A stretch of 64,000 nucleotides of DNA from assembly GCF_009728995.1 (NCBI RefSeq), contig NZ_VTZW01000010.1, positions 124,001-188,000 on the forward strand, written 5' to 3'. The notes under the pieces were generated by a model. That model made no database searches. It worked only from the letters and a program-made list of their open reading frames with translations, and was not told where the DNA came from. Shown in pieces: positions 41,883 to 50,594 of this stretch. This stretch comes from Streptomonospora sp. PA3 (GTDB lineage: Bacteria; Actinomycetota; Actinomycetes; Streptosporangiales; Streptosporangiaceae). Numbering within the stretch: the first letter of the stretch is position 1; each line of letters starts with the position of its first letter. The position numbers and the translations under genes were made by a program.

Positions 41883-41911
41883 TTGACACTTAACCGGTTC
41901 AGTGATGGTGT
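41883..41911 (+). promoter_or_regulatory. LacI-type operator and promoter before the mannose isomerase gene
   Basis: The 18-bp palindrome CACTTAACCGGTTCAGTG (41887-41904, one mismatch, centred on CG) is a typical LacI operator. It overlaps TTGACA (41883-41888), a perfect -35; the matching -10 is poor (TGGTGT at 41906-41911). The LacI gene ends 126 bases upstream. Confidence 0.6.
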
Positions 41912-42035
41912 TTTCCGGTGCGTCCGGAGCCGTATGGCGGCCGCGCACCGCCGCCGCCGTCCGGCCGCCGCCACCCGGCGGAACACCGCCGCACCGGCCC
42001 GGCGGGCGCCCGCGCCGGCCGTGAAGGGAGTCGCC

Positions 42036-43271
42036 ATGGAGTTCTCCGCCGACGATCCCGCTCCCCGGGAGTGGACGCGGGAGCAGAGCGCGGCCCTGCT
42101 CGACTGGGCCGGGCGCTCCCGGCAGGCGCACGGGTTCGCCTGGCTGGACGACGACGGACGGCCGCGCGAGGCCCAGGGCGTGCAGACCTGGATCACCGCC
42201 CGCACCACGCACGTCAGCGCGCTGTACGCGCGCGAGCACGGCGGCGCGGCGCGCGACCTCGCCGAACACGGGGTGCGCAGCCTGCGCGAGTCGCTGCGCG
42301 ACCCCCGGCACGGCGGCTGGTTCTCCACCGTGGCCTTCGACGGCTCACCCGCCGACTCCGGCAAGGCCGGCTACCAGCACGCCTTCGTCCTCCTGGCGGC
42401 CTCCACCGCGACCGCCGCCGGCATCGCGGGCGGCGCCGACCTGCTCGACGACGCCGCGGCGACCGTGCTCGACCGGTTCTGGGACGCCGATGCGGGACTC
42501 GCCGCCGAGTCCTTCGACCGCACCTTCACCCGCGGCGAGAACTACCGCGGCGCCAATAGCAACATGCACATGGTCGAGGCCTTCCTGGCCGCAGGCGCCG
42601 CCACCGGCGACCCCGCCTGGGCGCGGCGCGCGCTGGGCATCGCCGACTTCCTCATCCGCGACCGGGCCGCCGCGCACGGCTACCGGCTGCCCGAGCACTA
42701 CACCGCGCAGTGGCGCGTGCTGCCCGAGTACAACCGGGACCGGCCGGGCGACCCGTTCCGCCCCTACGGCTGGACGCCGGGCCACTCCCTGGAGTGGGCG
42801 CGCCTGCTGCTGCACGTCGAGGCGGCCCTGGACGAGCCGCCAGCGTGGCTGCTGCCCGCCGCCGAGTCCCTGTTCGCCACCGCCGTGGCCGCCGCGTGGG
42901 CCCGCGACGGCGCCGACGGGTTCTGCTACACGCTGGACTGGGACGATCAGCCGGTGATCCGCGAGCGCATGCACTGGGTGGCGACAGAGGCGGTCGCGGC
43001 GGCCCACGCCCTGCACACCCGCACCGGCAGCGCCGACTACGCCGACCTCGCCCGCAGGTGGTGGAGCCACCTGCGCGCCTCCTTCGTCGACGGGACAAAG
43101 AACTGGCGCCATGAACTCGACGCGCGCAACCGCCCCAGCGCCACCGTCTGGAGCGGGCGGCCCGACGTCTACCACGCCTACACGGCCCTGTCTTTCGCCG
43201 CGGGCCGGCCGATCCCCGGATACGCGGTGGTCGGCACCCCGAGCGCAGCCGAAGGGAGCGCGAACGCGTGA
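42036..43271 (+). CDS. AGE-family sugar isomerase, probable mannose isomerase
   Basis: A 411-residue (alpha/alpha)6-barrel protein of the N-acylglucosamine 2-epimerase family. Visible: TWITARTTHVSALYAREHG, GKAGYQHAFVLLAAS, the active-site-type NSNMHMVEAFLAAG, PEYNRDRPGDPFRPYGWTPG and HSLEWARLLLHVEAA, and late HWVATEAVAAAHAL with WSGRPDVYHAYTAL. The Arg/Glu/His pattern fits aldose-ketose isomerases for mannose/fructose better than N-acetylglucosamine epimerases. The ATG at 42036 has AAGGGAG upstream; an open frame to 41883 crosses the operator. A fructokinase gene overlaps its stop (GTGA), so mannose to fructose to fructose-6-phosphate is the likely route. Confidence 0.85.
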   Translation: MEFSADDPAPREWTREQSAALLDWAGRSRQAHGFAWLDDDGRPREAQGVQTWITARTTHVSALYAREHGGAARDLAEHGVRSLRESLRDPRHGGWFSTVAFDGSPADSGKAGYQHAFVLLAASTATAAGIAGGADLLDDAAATVLDRFWDADAGLAAESFDRTFTRGENYRGANSNMHMVEAFLAAGAATGDPAWARRALGIADFLIRDRAAAHGYRLPEHYTAQWRVLPEYNRDRPGDPFRPYGWTPGHSLEWARLLLHVEAALDEPPAWLLPAAESLFATAVAAAWARDGADGFCYTLDWDDQPVIRERMHWVATEAVAAAHALHTRTGSADYADLARRWWSHLRASFVDGTKNWRHELDARNRPSATVWSGRPDVYHAYTALSFAAGRPIPGYAVVGTPSAAEGSANA

Positions 43272-44236
43272 GCACCGAGCACGACGAGCAGGGCCCGCCG
43301 CCGGCCTCGGCGGCGCCGCAGGCGGCGATCGCCGGCGAGCACGTCATGGACCTGCTGCCCGAGGACGGCGGACTGCTGCGGCCGGTGCCCGGCGGCGGCC
43401 CGGCCAACATCGCCGTGGCCTGCGCCCGGCTGGGCACACCGACCATGCTGCTGTCCCGGTTCGGCGCCGACGCCTTCGCCGAGCGGCTGCGCGCCCGGAT
43501 GGCGGCCGAGGCGGTCGACCTGAGCCGCTGCCCCACCGGTCTGGGGTCCTCGGCCCTGGCCGTGGCGACCCTCGCCGCCGACGGCTCGGCCCGCTACGAC
43601 TTCTGGCTGGAGGACGCCCCCGACTGGTCCTGGTCCCGCCGGGAGCTGGCGGGCGCGCTGCCCGAGTCGGTGCGGGTGCTGCACCTGGGCTCGATCGCGG
43701 CGCTGCGCCCGCCCGGCGACGCCGAGCTGCTGGAACTGGCCCGCCGCGAGCGGGAGCGCCGCACCGTCACCTTCGACCCGAACGTGCGCATGGCGGCACT
43801 GCCCGGGCGTGAGCACGCACGCGGGCGCGTGGAGGACTTCTGCCGCGTCAGCCACCTGGTCAAGGCCAGCGACGACGACCTCGCCGAGCTGTATCCGGAC
43901 ACGCCCGCCGAGGCGGCGGCGCAGCGCCTGCTGGAGCTGGGCCCCCGGGCGGTGGTGGTCACGCGCGGCGGCGAGGGCGCGTTCGCGCTCAGCCCCGAGG
44001 GGCGCGCCGAGGTGGCGGCTCCCCCGGTGCGGGTACACGACACGATCGGGGCGGGCGACACGTTCATGGCCGCCCTGGTCAGCGGATGCGCCGCTGCCGG
44101 CGGTGTCCCGGCCTCCGCCGCGGCACTGGAGGCGCTGCTGTCCTCCGCGGCCGCGGGCGCCGCCCTCAACTGCACCCGCCCCGGCGCCGACCCGCCCACG
44201 GCGGGCGAACTCGCGGCGTTCGGCGAGGCGCGCTAG
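43268..44236 (+). CDS. PfkB-family carbohydrate kinase, probable fructokinase
   Basis: 322 residues of the ribokinase/PfkB fold. The N-terminus carries GEHVMDLLPEDGG and PGGGPANIAVACARLG; the sugar/ATP site is VTFDPNVRMA, HLVKASDDDLAELYPD and VVVTRGGEGAFAL, with the anion hole and catalytic Asp in DTIGAGDTFMAALVSG. The GTG start overlaps the isomerase TGA, so the two are translationally coupled. Acting after mannose isomerase, fructose is the natural substrate, giving fructose-6-phosphate for glycolysis. A strong terminator at 44335-44383 closes the operon. Confidence 0.87.
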   Translation: MSTEHDEQGPPPASAAPQAAIAGEHVMDLLPEDGGLLRPVPGGGPANIAVACARLGTPTMLLSRFGADAFAERLRARMAAEAVDLSRCPTGLGSSALAVATLAADGSARYDFWLEDAPDWSWSRRELAGALPESVRVLHLGSIAALRPPGDAELLELARRERERRTVTFDPNVRMAALPGREHARGRVEDFCRVSHLVKASDDDLAELYPDTPAEAAAQRLLELGPRAVVVTRGGEGAFALSPEGRAEVAAPPVRVHDTIGAGDTFMAALVSGCAAAGGVPASAAALEALLSSAAAGAALNCTRPGADPPTAGELAAFGEAR

Positions 44237-44334
44237 CGGCGACGACCGGGGCGGGGGCGGCCCGCCTGCCGTCATCGGTGGCGGAGCGAGCCGACCGTGT
44301 GGAGGCCCGGCCGGGCCGGGGCCGGCGGTGGAAA

Positions 44335-44383
44335 CGGCGTCCGGGCGGCCCGTTGAGGGGAGCAGCGGGCCGCCCGGACGCCG
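44335..44383 (+). terminator. Strong hairpin ending the mannose operon
   Basis: An 18-bp perfect stem (44335-44352 with 44366-44383, core GCGTCCGGGCGGCCCG) with a 13-base loop, about 100 bases after the fructokinase stop. The interval from here to 44798 shows no gene. Confidence 0.75.
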
Positions 44384-44798
44384 GGCGATCCAACGGTAAC
44401 AGCCTGCTTCCGGCCCCCAGGAGCGACCCCGGGCCGAGGGAGCCGGCCGCCGGCCTCGATCGGCCGCGGGGGACGCAGAATCCGGCGAGGAGCATGCCGC
44501 GCGATCGCCCTGGCCGGAAGCGGCCAGCACCGCGGCGCCCGCCACCGGAGGAGTCCGGGAGGGCGCGCGCAATCGGGCGGAGACGGAGCCCGGAATGGGC
44601 GGAACCGCCGCCGGGCGGAGTCCGTCATAACGGAGGCCGGAACGCCGAGGGGGCGCGCAGCGGCGGACCGGCGGCCCGTTGCGGCCGGTACCGCACCGGC
44701 CTCTTCAGCGTCGCGGCGGCCCGGCCCGCTGTACGCTTTCCTGGCCCCCTGAACTCGCATAAGCGACAAAAGCTGCACATCAACCGACAGGGACCCCC
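44384..44798. other. Gene-free spacer before the DUF4352-type protein
   Basis: About 415 bases in which every open frame lacks a ribosome site and domain. The last ~60 bases (from about 44745) become AT-richer (CATAAGCGACAAAAGCTGCACATC) and may hold the promoter of the next gene. Confidence 0.45.
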
Positions 44799-45377
44799 GT
44801 GTACTCTCAGTATCCTCAGCCCCAGCCCTACCCGCCGCCCCAGCCCGAGAAGAAGCCCAATTACTGGCTGGTGGGATGCTTCGGCTGCGGCGGCGCGCTG
44901 GCCCTCGTCGCCGGCATCATCGCCATCATCCTGGTCGTCGTGAACAGCGGCGACGATTCGGGAGGCACGGCCGGCGACCAGCCCTCCGCCGGCTCGTCCC
45001 CCGAAGGCGGCGACGGCGAGGAGACCGCGCCCGCCGACGCGGGCGGTCCCGTCCAGATCGTGGCCGAGCCCGCGGAGTACTCCCCCTCCGTGCTGGGGGA
45101 CGGCGGGGACTACGTGGCGGTGCACGTCACGATCACCAACAACGGCGACGAGACCGTCTCGGTGAACCCGCTGTACTTCACCATGGAAGACGCCAACGGC
45201 GAGACCAAGGACGCCGACCTGATGGAGTCGGCCGGCCAGGACGACAGCTTCGAGGCGCTGGAACTGGCGAACGGCGACAGCGAGAGCGGCGTCGTCGTCT
45301 TCCCCGGCACCGCCGAGCCGGTGAGTGTCACGCACACCGACGTGATGGGCAACGAGTACACGGCCCAGGTGGGCTGA
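44799..45377 (+). CDS. Membrane-anchored protein with a DUF4352-like immunoglobulin fold
   Basis: 192 residues. A short cytosolic Pro/Gln/Tyr-rich head (PQPQPYPPPQPEKKP) precedes one membrane helix (~26-49, CGGALALVAGIIAIILVVV), a Ser/Gly/Asp-rich linker and an extracytoplasmic beta-domain (YVAVHVTITNNGDETVSVNP, then ALELANGDSESGVVVFPG) typical of DUF4352. Such proteins are exposed at the cell surface, with unknown ligand. The GTG at 44799 directly follows GGGACCCCC, a weak ribosome site. Followed by a 14-bp hairpin. Confidence 0.78.
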   Translation: MYSQYPQPQPYPPPQPEKKPNYWLVGCFGCGGALALVAGIIAIILVVVNSGDDSGGTAGDQPSAGSSPEGGDGEETAPADAGGPVQIVAEPAEYSPSVLGDGGDYVAVHVTITNNGDETVSVNPLYFTMEDANGETKDADLMESAGQDDSFEALELANGDSESGVVVFPGTAEPVSVTHTDVMGNEYTAQVG

Positions 45378-45397
45378 CGCCCGCCCACGCGCAGCGC

Positions 45398-45429
45398 GAG
45401 CCCGGCGGCCGCCCCCGGCCGCCGGGCTC
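45398..45429 (+). terminator. Hairpin after the DUF4352-type gene
   Basis: GAGCCCGGCGGCCG (45398-45411) pairs perfectly with 45416-45429 around a CCCC loop, 20 bases after the stop. Confidence 0.65.
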
Positions 45430-45527
45430 CGCCGTGTCCGGAGCCGGGAGCGCGGCTCCGCCCGGATCGGGCCGCGCGGGCCGCGCGACACGCCGACTCG
45501 GCACCTAGCGGTCGGATCGGCCGCCGC

Positions 45528-45533
45528 TAGGGT
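45528..45533 (+). promoter_or_regulatory. -10 element of a probable leaderless transcript (PPOX gene)
   Basis: TAGGGT lies 7 bases before the GTG at 45540 and no ribosome site is present, so transcription would start on or next to the initiation codon. Confidence 0.5.
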
Positions 45534-45539
45534 GGCGGC

Positions 45540-45965
45540 GTGGCTTCGATCACCGACCCGGAGGTGCGCGCACTCCTGCAGGAGGGGACGCGCACGGGAA
45601 CGCTCGCCTACACCGCCTCGGACGGCCGCCCCTTGGCCGCGCCCGTCTGGTTCATCGTCGAGGGCGACGTGATCGTCTTCAACACCGGCAAGCACACGGC
45701 CAAGGGCAGAGCGATCGCGCGGGACCCCCGCCTGGCGCTGGTCGTGGACATCGAGACCCCGCCCTATGGCTTCGTCCAGGTCCAGGGCGTCGCGGAGGTC
45801 TCGGAGGACCCCGGCGAACTGCTGCGCACCGCCACCGCCATCGGCGGCCGCTACATGGGCGAAGACCGCGCCGAGGAGTACGGCCACCGCAACGGCGCCC
45901 CCGGCGAACTGGTGGTCCGCCTGCGCCCGACCAAGGTCGTGGCCGGCTTCGACATGGCCGAGTAA
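45540..45965 (+). CDS. PPOX-class FMN/F420-dependent oxidoreductase
   Basis: A 141-residue split-barrel flavoprotein: GTLAYTASDGRPLAAPVWFI, VFNTGKHTAKGRAIARDPRLALVVD, FVQVQGVAEVSEDP and a short C-terminus (ELVVRLRPTKVVAGFDMAE). The length and motifs fit the actinobacterial TIGR03618-type group that binds F420 or FMN. The substrate is unknown. The GTG start is preferred because of the -10 box 7 bases ahead. Confidence 0.83.
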   Translation: MASITDPEVRALLQEGTRTGTLAYTASDGRPLAAPVWFIVEGDVIVFNTGKHTAKGRAIARDPRLALVVDIETPPYGFVQVQGVAEVSEDPGELLRTATAIGGRYMGEDRAEEYGHRNGAPGELVVRLRPTKVVAGFDMAE

Positions 45966-46280
45966 CTCCGCGTACACCCCGCCGCACCCGCGCCTGATCC
46001 GGCCATCGGCCCTGGCAGGGGGTGTCTGCGCAGCTCACGGCCGCCGAGTCGGCAGATTCGGCAGCAGGTCGAATGCCGTTTGCAATGGCGCTGGAATCAG
46101 GAAACCGGAAACGGGGTAACTATTCCGGTGAGATGACCGCCCTCGGCAACGGAGCCCCCGCCGACAGTCCCCTGATGACCGGATTCATTCCGATGATTCC
46201 GATCCGCCTACTCCGATGGGGTGCGCGGTACCCCGCGCGCTCCCATCGCCCCCGGGAGGTGATCGTGGACGACGACGGTT
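45966..46280. other. Intergenic region between the PPOX and XRE genes
   Basis: About 315 bases of mixed composition, AT-richer than the neighbours. A plus-strand frame at 46022-46282 (86 codons) has no ribosome site and no recognisable domain, so I do not call it a gene. The minus-strand terminator follows at 46281-46313. Confidence 0.4.
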
Positions 46281-46313
46281 AAAAGAAAAAGACCCCTGGC
46301 GGCACACCAGGGG
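46281..46313 (-). terminator. Rho-independent terminator with U-tract for the XRE gene
   Basis: CCCCTGG (46293-46299) pairs with CCAGGGG (46307-46313). On the minus strand the stem is followed by TCTTTTTCTTTT. It lies about 160 bases beyond the stop of the XRE gene at 46472. True U-tract terminators are rare in this window. Confidence 0.85.
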
Positions 46314-46471
46314 CCGTCATCCGCCCCTGAATCCGCCTCTTCCCGGAGAGTCGGCCAGCGTAGTTCGACTCCCGGGCAGGATCATCCGGCGCAGGCTCGC
46401 CGACAATCGACCGCACAGGAAAACAGATGACATGCGGACGCACTACTCGTCATCCACCGACACCACCCCTA

Positions 46472-47419
46472 CTATTCTCGCCCGTGCATGTCGTCCTGCC
46501 ATTCCCACGTGATTCCCGTATGCCACTTGTCCACGTCGAGAAAATCCCGGAAATAGAAGCCATTGGAATTTGACGGAAACAAGTGATCCGATTTCAGGGG
46601 CGCAGCCCCCTCGGTTTCGAATACGTCTCGCTCGCGGAACCACCAGGCCGCTTTGGGCAGCGCAGGAGGCGTGAAGCGGACGCGCAGTGCATAGCGCCTG
46701 CTCCCCGGCCTCGCCCTGTAGCGGAGCATGGGCCGGGCGGGAATCGAGCTGCGCACGAGCACCCGGTAGCTGAACGAGAAGGGTTCGCCTTCTCGAGGAT
46801 CCAGTTCCCGGTCCAACTGGAGTACCGCAGACAGGTATCCGAACCCGGTCTCGCGAACGGCAGCAACACTACACCCTATTCCCGGCTCGATCGTCAACAC
46901 TCCCGTGCCGGTGTCGCGGTGATAGTTGTAGGCCGCTGAAACCAGGGAGACTCCAGGGTAAAGCGGAACGACGCTCCTAATGACATCGACTTCCGTAATC
47001 ACACCGCGACCGTCGATATGATAATAAGCTTCGGTTTCGCGTACTTCGTACCCTTGCCTGATCGTATCGGCCGATGCGTCCGGTGTGACGGTGAACGGCA
47101 CTGAATGTCTGTTCTGCTGCCGCTGGTTGAGCCGCTGGGTGCGCCGCCGCTCCTCGGTCACCTTGCGCGCTTGGTCCAGCGCACGCCGGGCCAAGTGCTC
47201 GTCGCAACCGAACTCGGTCACGTAGTAGTACACCAGTTCGGTCGAGGGCATCGTGTGGCCGTTCTCCACATTGGAGATGTGGCCGCTGCTGTACAGCGCC
47301 ACGTCCCGGGTCGTCGCCCCGGCCTCAATCCGCGCCTCTCGGAGGATGCCCCCGAGTCTGCGGTGCTCCTCGCTGACAGGTACGCGGTCGCGCGACGGCC
47401 CCGGCTCTCTCGAAGTCAT
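46472..47419 (-). CDS. XRE-type HTH regulator with a large C-terminal domain of unknown fold
   Basis: A ~315-residue protein. An N-terminal HTH (LGGILREARIEAGATTRDVA, then LYSSGHISNVENGHTMPS) is followed by a basic linker (ERRRTQRLNQRQQNRH) and a ~200-residue beta-rich part (VIRSVVPLYPGVSLVSAAYN, then FSFSYRVLVRSSIP) that I do not recognise. I prefer the ATG at 47419, with AT-rich GGATAATGAGCGG ahead; the frame stays open to 47458. GC is lower than in neighbouring genes. A decayed duplicate lies immediately upstream (47728-48498). Confidence 0.72.
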   Translation of the reverse strand: MTSREPGPSRDRVPVSEEHRRLGGILREARIEAGATTRDVALYSSGHISNVENGHTMPSTELVYYYVTEFGCDEHLARRALDQARKVTEERRRTQRLNQRQQNRHSVPFTVTPDASADTIRQGYEVRETEAYYHIDGRGVITEVDVIRSVVPLYPGVSLVSAAYNYHRDTGTGVLTIEPGIGCSVAAVRETGFGYLSAVLQLDRELDPREGEPFSFSYRVLVRSSIPARPMLRYRARPGSRRYALRVRFTPPALPKAAWWFRERDVFETEGAAPLKSDHLFPSNSNGFYFRDFLDVDKWHTGITWEWQDDMHGRE

Positions 47420-47727
47420 CCGCTCATTATCCAGACCTAGGGTCCCGGATCGGAACAAGTCCGGATTCGGCTACCCCGCCGGACACTCTTGATCCGGTCG
47501 ACGTTCCAGGAGCGGGACGTCCGCACTTCGGACTGGTCAGGGAGTTATGCCTGCGCCTGTCGGTGAAACGACCGCACACTCCAGCTTGTAGACTCTGGCG
47601 CGGCATCCCGTGCGGCCGCACTGACTGAACTGCGCCGAAACGGGCGCCGGGGCGAAGGGACCCGCCCGACCGCCAGTCCAACGGGCCCCTTCTGCCGACT
47701 TAGGAGCCGGCTTCCCTGGTGGTCCGC

Positions 47728-48498
47728 TTAGGAGGCGTGATGCGGACGCGCAGTGCATAACGCCCACTCCCCGGCCTCGCCCTGTAGCGGAGCATGGGCC
47801 GTGGGAATCAAGCTGCCCACGAGCACCCGGTAGCTGAACGAGAAGGGTTCGCCGTCTCGAGGATCCCGTTCGCGATCAATCCGGAGCACTGCAGAAAGGT
47901 GCCCGGACCCGGTCTCGCGAACGGCAGCAACGCTACACCCTATTCCCGGCTCGATCGTCAACACTCCCGTGCCGGTGTCGCGGTGATAGTTGTAGGCCGC
48001 TGAAACCAGGGAGACTCCAGGGTAAAGCGGAACGACGCTCCTAATGACATCGACTTCCGTATTCACATCGCCACCGGCGACATGGTGACAGTCTTCGGTT
48101 TCGCGCACTTCGTACCCTTGTCGGATCGTGTCGCCCGATGCGCCTGGTGGGGCGGTCAACGGCACTGAATGCCTGTTCTGCTGCCGCTGGTTGAGCCGCT
48201 GGGTGCGCCGCCGCTCCTCGCTGACTTCCCGGGCTTGAGCAGTACCCGGCGCGCCAGGTGTTCGTCGCAGGAACTCGGTCACGTAGTAGTACACCGGTCC
48301 GGTCGAGGGCATCGTGTGGCCGTTCTCCACGTTGGAGATGTGGCCGCTGCTGTACAGCGCCACATCCCGGGTAGTCGCCCCGGCCTCGGTCCGCGCCTCG
48401 GGAGGGCGGCCGGAGGCGGCGGAATCCTGGTCCCGCTTGCTTGCCGGTCTTGCTTGCTGAGACTTGCTTGCTTGTTGCGGAAACTGGCCTATCGGCAA
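47728..48498 (-). pseudogene. Decayed tandem duplicate of the XRE regulator
   Basis: Homologous to the intact gene from about 48410 down to 47735. Over more than 100 bases (about 47930-48060 versus 46860-46985) the two are nearly identical, so duplication is recent. Damage includes a 2-base loss near 48270 (GTCGCAACCGAACTCGG became GTCGCAGGAACTCGG), which garbles the segment after the HTH, and another 2-base loss near 47790 (GGGCCGGGCGGGAATC versus GGGCCGTGGGAATC), which frameshifts the C-terminus. The last ~65 residues of the intact protein have no counterpart, and the HTH start is replaced by unrelated sequence with AAGCAAGC-like short repeats. An open frame of 256 codons survives by chance. 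Confidence 0.8.
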
Positions 48499-48605
48499 GC
48501 AGGGTGCGGCCGTGGTGTCCTCGTTTCAGATGGTCTCCACCCGAATGTCCAACGGCGGCCAGGCGGTAGGAGCCCACCGGTCCCGTCAGGGAAGGGAGAG
48601 ACGCG

Positions 48606-48785
48606 ATGGCTGTGCTGATAGTCGCGGCCGCGGCGTTCGTCTGCGGATTCGCCGCGGGCTGGGTGCTCACGTCGTCGTACGCGGCCTGGGAGATGAACCG
48701 GATCGTCAACCGCCAGCAGCGGGAGATCGTCGAGCTGCGCGAGTACGCCGCCGAGCTGGCCGAGGACCTGCGCAGGGTGTCCTGA
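48606..48785 (+). CDS. Small membrane protein (59 residues)
   Basis: ATG at 48606 with GGAAGGGAGAG upstream, a strong ribosome site. The peptide starts MAVLIVAAAAFVCGFAAGWV, one membrane helix, followed by a charged, coiled-coil-prone tail (RIVNRQQREIVELREYAAEL, then AEDLRRVS). It is too short for a standard ORF cut-off. The layout (one anchor and one amphipathic helix) resembles small scaffold or regulatory membrane proteins. I do not recognise a family. It ends 27 bases before the convergent ArsR gene. Confidence 0.6.
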   Translation: MAVLIVAAAAFVCGFAAGWVLTSSYAAWEMNRIVNRQQREIVELREYAAELAEDLRRVS

Positions 48786-48811
48786 GGACGGGGGCGCGGT
48801 GGAGCCGCCGC

Positions 48812-49168
48812 TCAGCTGTGCGGCGGTTCCCCGGTCACCACGTGGTCGGCGTGATTGAGGGCCTCCAGCACGAGGCGGCGCAGGTGGCCGTCGCGCAGGC
48901 GGTAGATCGCGTGCCGCGACCGCTTGCGCGACTCCACCAGCCCGGCCAGGCGGAGCTTGGCCAGGTGCTGGGAGACGGCGGTGCGCGAGGCGGCGCAGGC
49001 CTCGGTGAGTTCGGTGACGTCGGCCTCGCGGTGGCCCAGCACCCACAGCAGGTGCAGCCGGGTGGGGTCGGAGAGCAGCCGGAAGACGTCGGCGGCCACG
49101 GCCAGGCGCTCGGCTTCGGGCGGCGCCTCGTGGGACAGGCTCGGGGCCGCGGTCTCTCGGGTCTCCAT
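48812..49168 (-). CDS. ArsR/SmtB-family transcriptional regulator
   Basis: A 118-residue winged-helix repressor: VFRLLSDPTRLHLLWVLGHR, VTELTEACAASRTAVSQHLA, KLRLAGLVESRKRSRHAIYR, then GHLRRLVLEALNHADHV. One Cys lies in the recognition region (EACAAS). The C-terminal His/Asp residues (LNHADHVVTGEPPH) resemble the alpha-5 metal site of Ni/Co/Zn-sensing members. It is encoded next to an MFS gene on the same strand, whose promoter region holds a candidate operator (50579-50594), so a metal- or drug-responsive efflux pair is likely. Confidence 0.87.
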   Translation of the reverse strand: METRETAAPSLSHEAPPEAERLAVAADVFRLLSDPTRLHLLWVLGHREADVTELTEACAASRTAVSQHLAKLRLAGLVESRKRSRHAIYRLRDGHLRRLVLEALNHADHVVTGEPPHS

Positions 49169-49282
49169 GGGGGCAGTCTAGATCCGTGTGGTGGGACCGA
49201 GGGGCGCGCGCTGCGGACGGGCGGGGCGGTGCCTCCGGGCCCGGCGGCCGGTTCGGCCCTCGCGAACGGCCCCGATCAGCGG

Positions 49283-50521
49283 TCAGCGCCGTCCCGCCGG
49301 AACCGGTTCGGCGGGCGAGGGCGCCCGCGTGCGCGGCTGGCGCCAGAGGAGGGCGGCGCCTCCTCCCGCCAGGGCGCAGACGGCGGCGGTCCCGGCGAAC
49401 GCCGCCTCCGGCGGCAGGCGGGTGCCCGCCCAGCCGGCGAGGGGGTAGGCGGCGAGGAAGCAGGCGTGGGAGAGGGAGAACTGCGCGGCGAACAGCGGCG
49501 GCAGCCCGGTTCCGGCCGCGTTGTCGCGCAGGAGGCGGCCGGTGAGGGTTGCGACGAGTGAGCAGCCCGCCCCCAGCGCGGCCCAGGCGGCGGCCAGGAG
49601 TGCGGGCGCGGGCGCCAGCGGCCATCCCACCGCGAAGGCGGCCCCCGCTGCCGCAAGCAGCGCCGGGCCCGCCAGCATCGCCGGCCGCACGCCCGAGCGC
49701 ATCGGCAGGCGGGGCAGGGTGAGTGCCGCCGCCATCGATCCGGCGCCGAAGCAGGCCAGGGCGAGCGCAACTCCCGTATCGGTCCCGCCGAGCGGCCCGC
49801 GAACGTAGACGACGGTGTTGACCAGCACCATCGCGGTCGGTGCCGCCACGGCCAGGTTCAGGGCCGCCAGCGCCCGCAGCGGCGGGCGGAGGGCGAAGGC
49901 CCGCATGCCCGCCAGCGCCCCCGCGAGCCGCGACGGCGACCCGCGACCGGCCGATTCCGGCAGCGGCGTGCGGGCGACCACCAGTGCCGACGCGGCGAAC
50001 CCGGCAGCGGTGCAGGCGAACAGTCCGCTAAACGGCACGAGCAGCAGCAGCGCCGCGGCGAGCACCGGCGAGGCCAGTGCCTCCAGGTCGTAGGCCAGCC
50101 GCGACAGCGCGAGCGCGGCGGTGTAGTCGGCGTCGTCGACGATCTCGGGGATGAGCGCCTGGAAGGCCGGGGTGAACGCGGCCGAGGCGGTCTGCAGCAG
50201 CGCCACCAGCGCATAGACGTGCCAGACCTGGTCGGCCCAGGGCAGCACCGCCACGGCCGCGGCCCGCACCGCGTCCGAGCCGACGAGGACGGCCCGGCGC
50301 GGCAGGCGCAGCGTGAGGCCGGTGAGCAGCGGCCCGGCCACGACGTAGGCCACCATCTTGACGGTCAGCGCGGTGGCCACGACCTGCGAGGCGCCCTCCC
50401 CCGCGAGCCGGAAGGCCAGCAGCCCCAGCGCGACGGTGGCCAGTCCCGTCCCCACCAGGGCGACCACCTGCGCGGCCAGCAGCCGCCGGTAGCTCCCCGC
50501 TCGCAGCAGCAACCCGAGCAT
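49283..50521 (-). CDS. MFS transporter, 12-helix (efflux type)
   Basis: 412 residues, with about 12 hydrophobic segments. It starts MLGLLLRAGSYRRLLAAQVV, and has the loop LRLPRRAVLVGSDAVRA and a central break near residue 200. The fold matches the NreB/enterobactin-exporter-like MFS group often paired with ArsR regulators in actinomycetes, which would fit Ni or Co export; this is inference. The ATG at 50521 has GGGGAGG upstream; the frame stays open to 50932 but that part is Arg/Ser-rich and crosses the operator. It is divergent from the DHA2-type transporter. Confidence 0.83.
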   Translation of the reverse strand: MLGLLLRAGSYRRLLAAQVVALVGTGLATVALGLLAFRLAGEGASQVVATALTVKMVAYVVAGPLLTGLTLRLPRRAVLVGSDAVRAAAVAVLPWADQVWHVYALVALLQTASAAFTPAFQALIPEIVDDADYTAALALSRLAYDLEALASPVLAAALLLLVPFSGLFACTAAGFAASALVVARTPLPESAGRGSPSRLAGALAGMRAFALRPPLRALAALNLAVAAPTAMVLVNTVVYVRGPLGGTDTGVALALACFGAGSMAAALTLPRLPMRSGVRPAMLAGPALLAAAGAAFAVGWPLAPAPALLAAAWAALGAGCSLVATLTGRLLRDNAAGTGLPPLFAAQFSLSHACFLAAYPLAGWAGTRLPPEAAFAGTAAVCALAGGGAALLWRQPRTRAPSPAEPVPAGRR

Positions 50522-50578
50522 GGCGCGTCCTCCCCACGCGAACCCTCCAGCGGCCGACGGCGCCAACATAACAGACGT

Positions 50579-50594
50579 GTGCGTATATGCGCAC
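50579..50594 (-). promoter_or_regulatory. Candidate ArsR operator before the MFS gene
   Basis: GTGCG-TATATG-CGCAC (50579-50594), an AT-cored inverted repeat in an AT-rich pocket (TATATGCGCACTTATATGATG) 58 bases before the MFS start. ArsR proteins bind similar imperfect 12-2-12-like repeats. The half-site may extend to ATATG at 50596-50601. Confidence 0.5.

Noticed and set aside
46022-46282. 86-codon frame between the PPOX and XRE genes
   Set aside because: No ribosome site, no recognisable domain; it runs into the minus-strand terminator.
46340-46420. tRNA-like stretch with GTTCGACTCCCGGG
   Set aside because: A T-arm-like string is present but no acceptor, D or anticodon arms can be paired on either strand.
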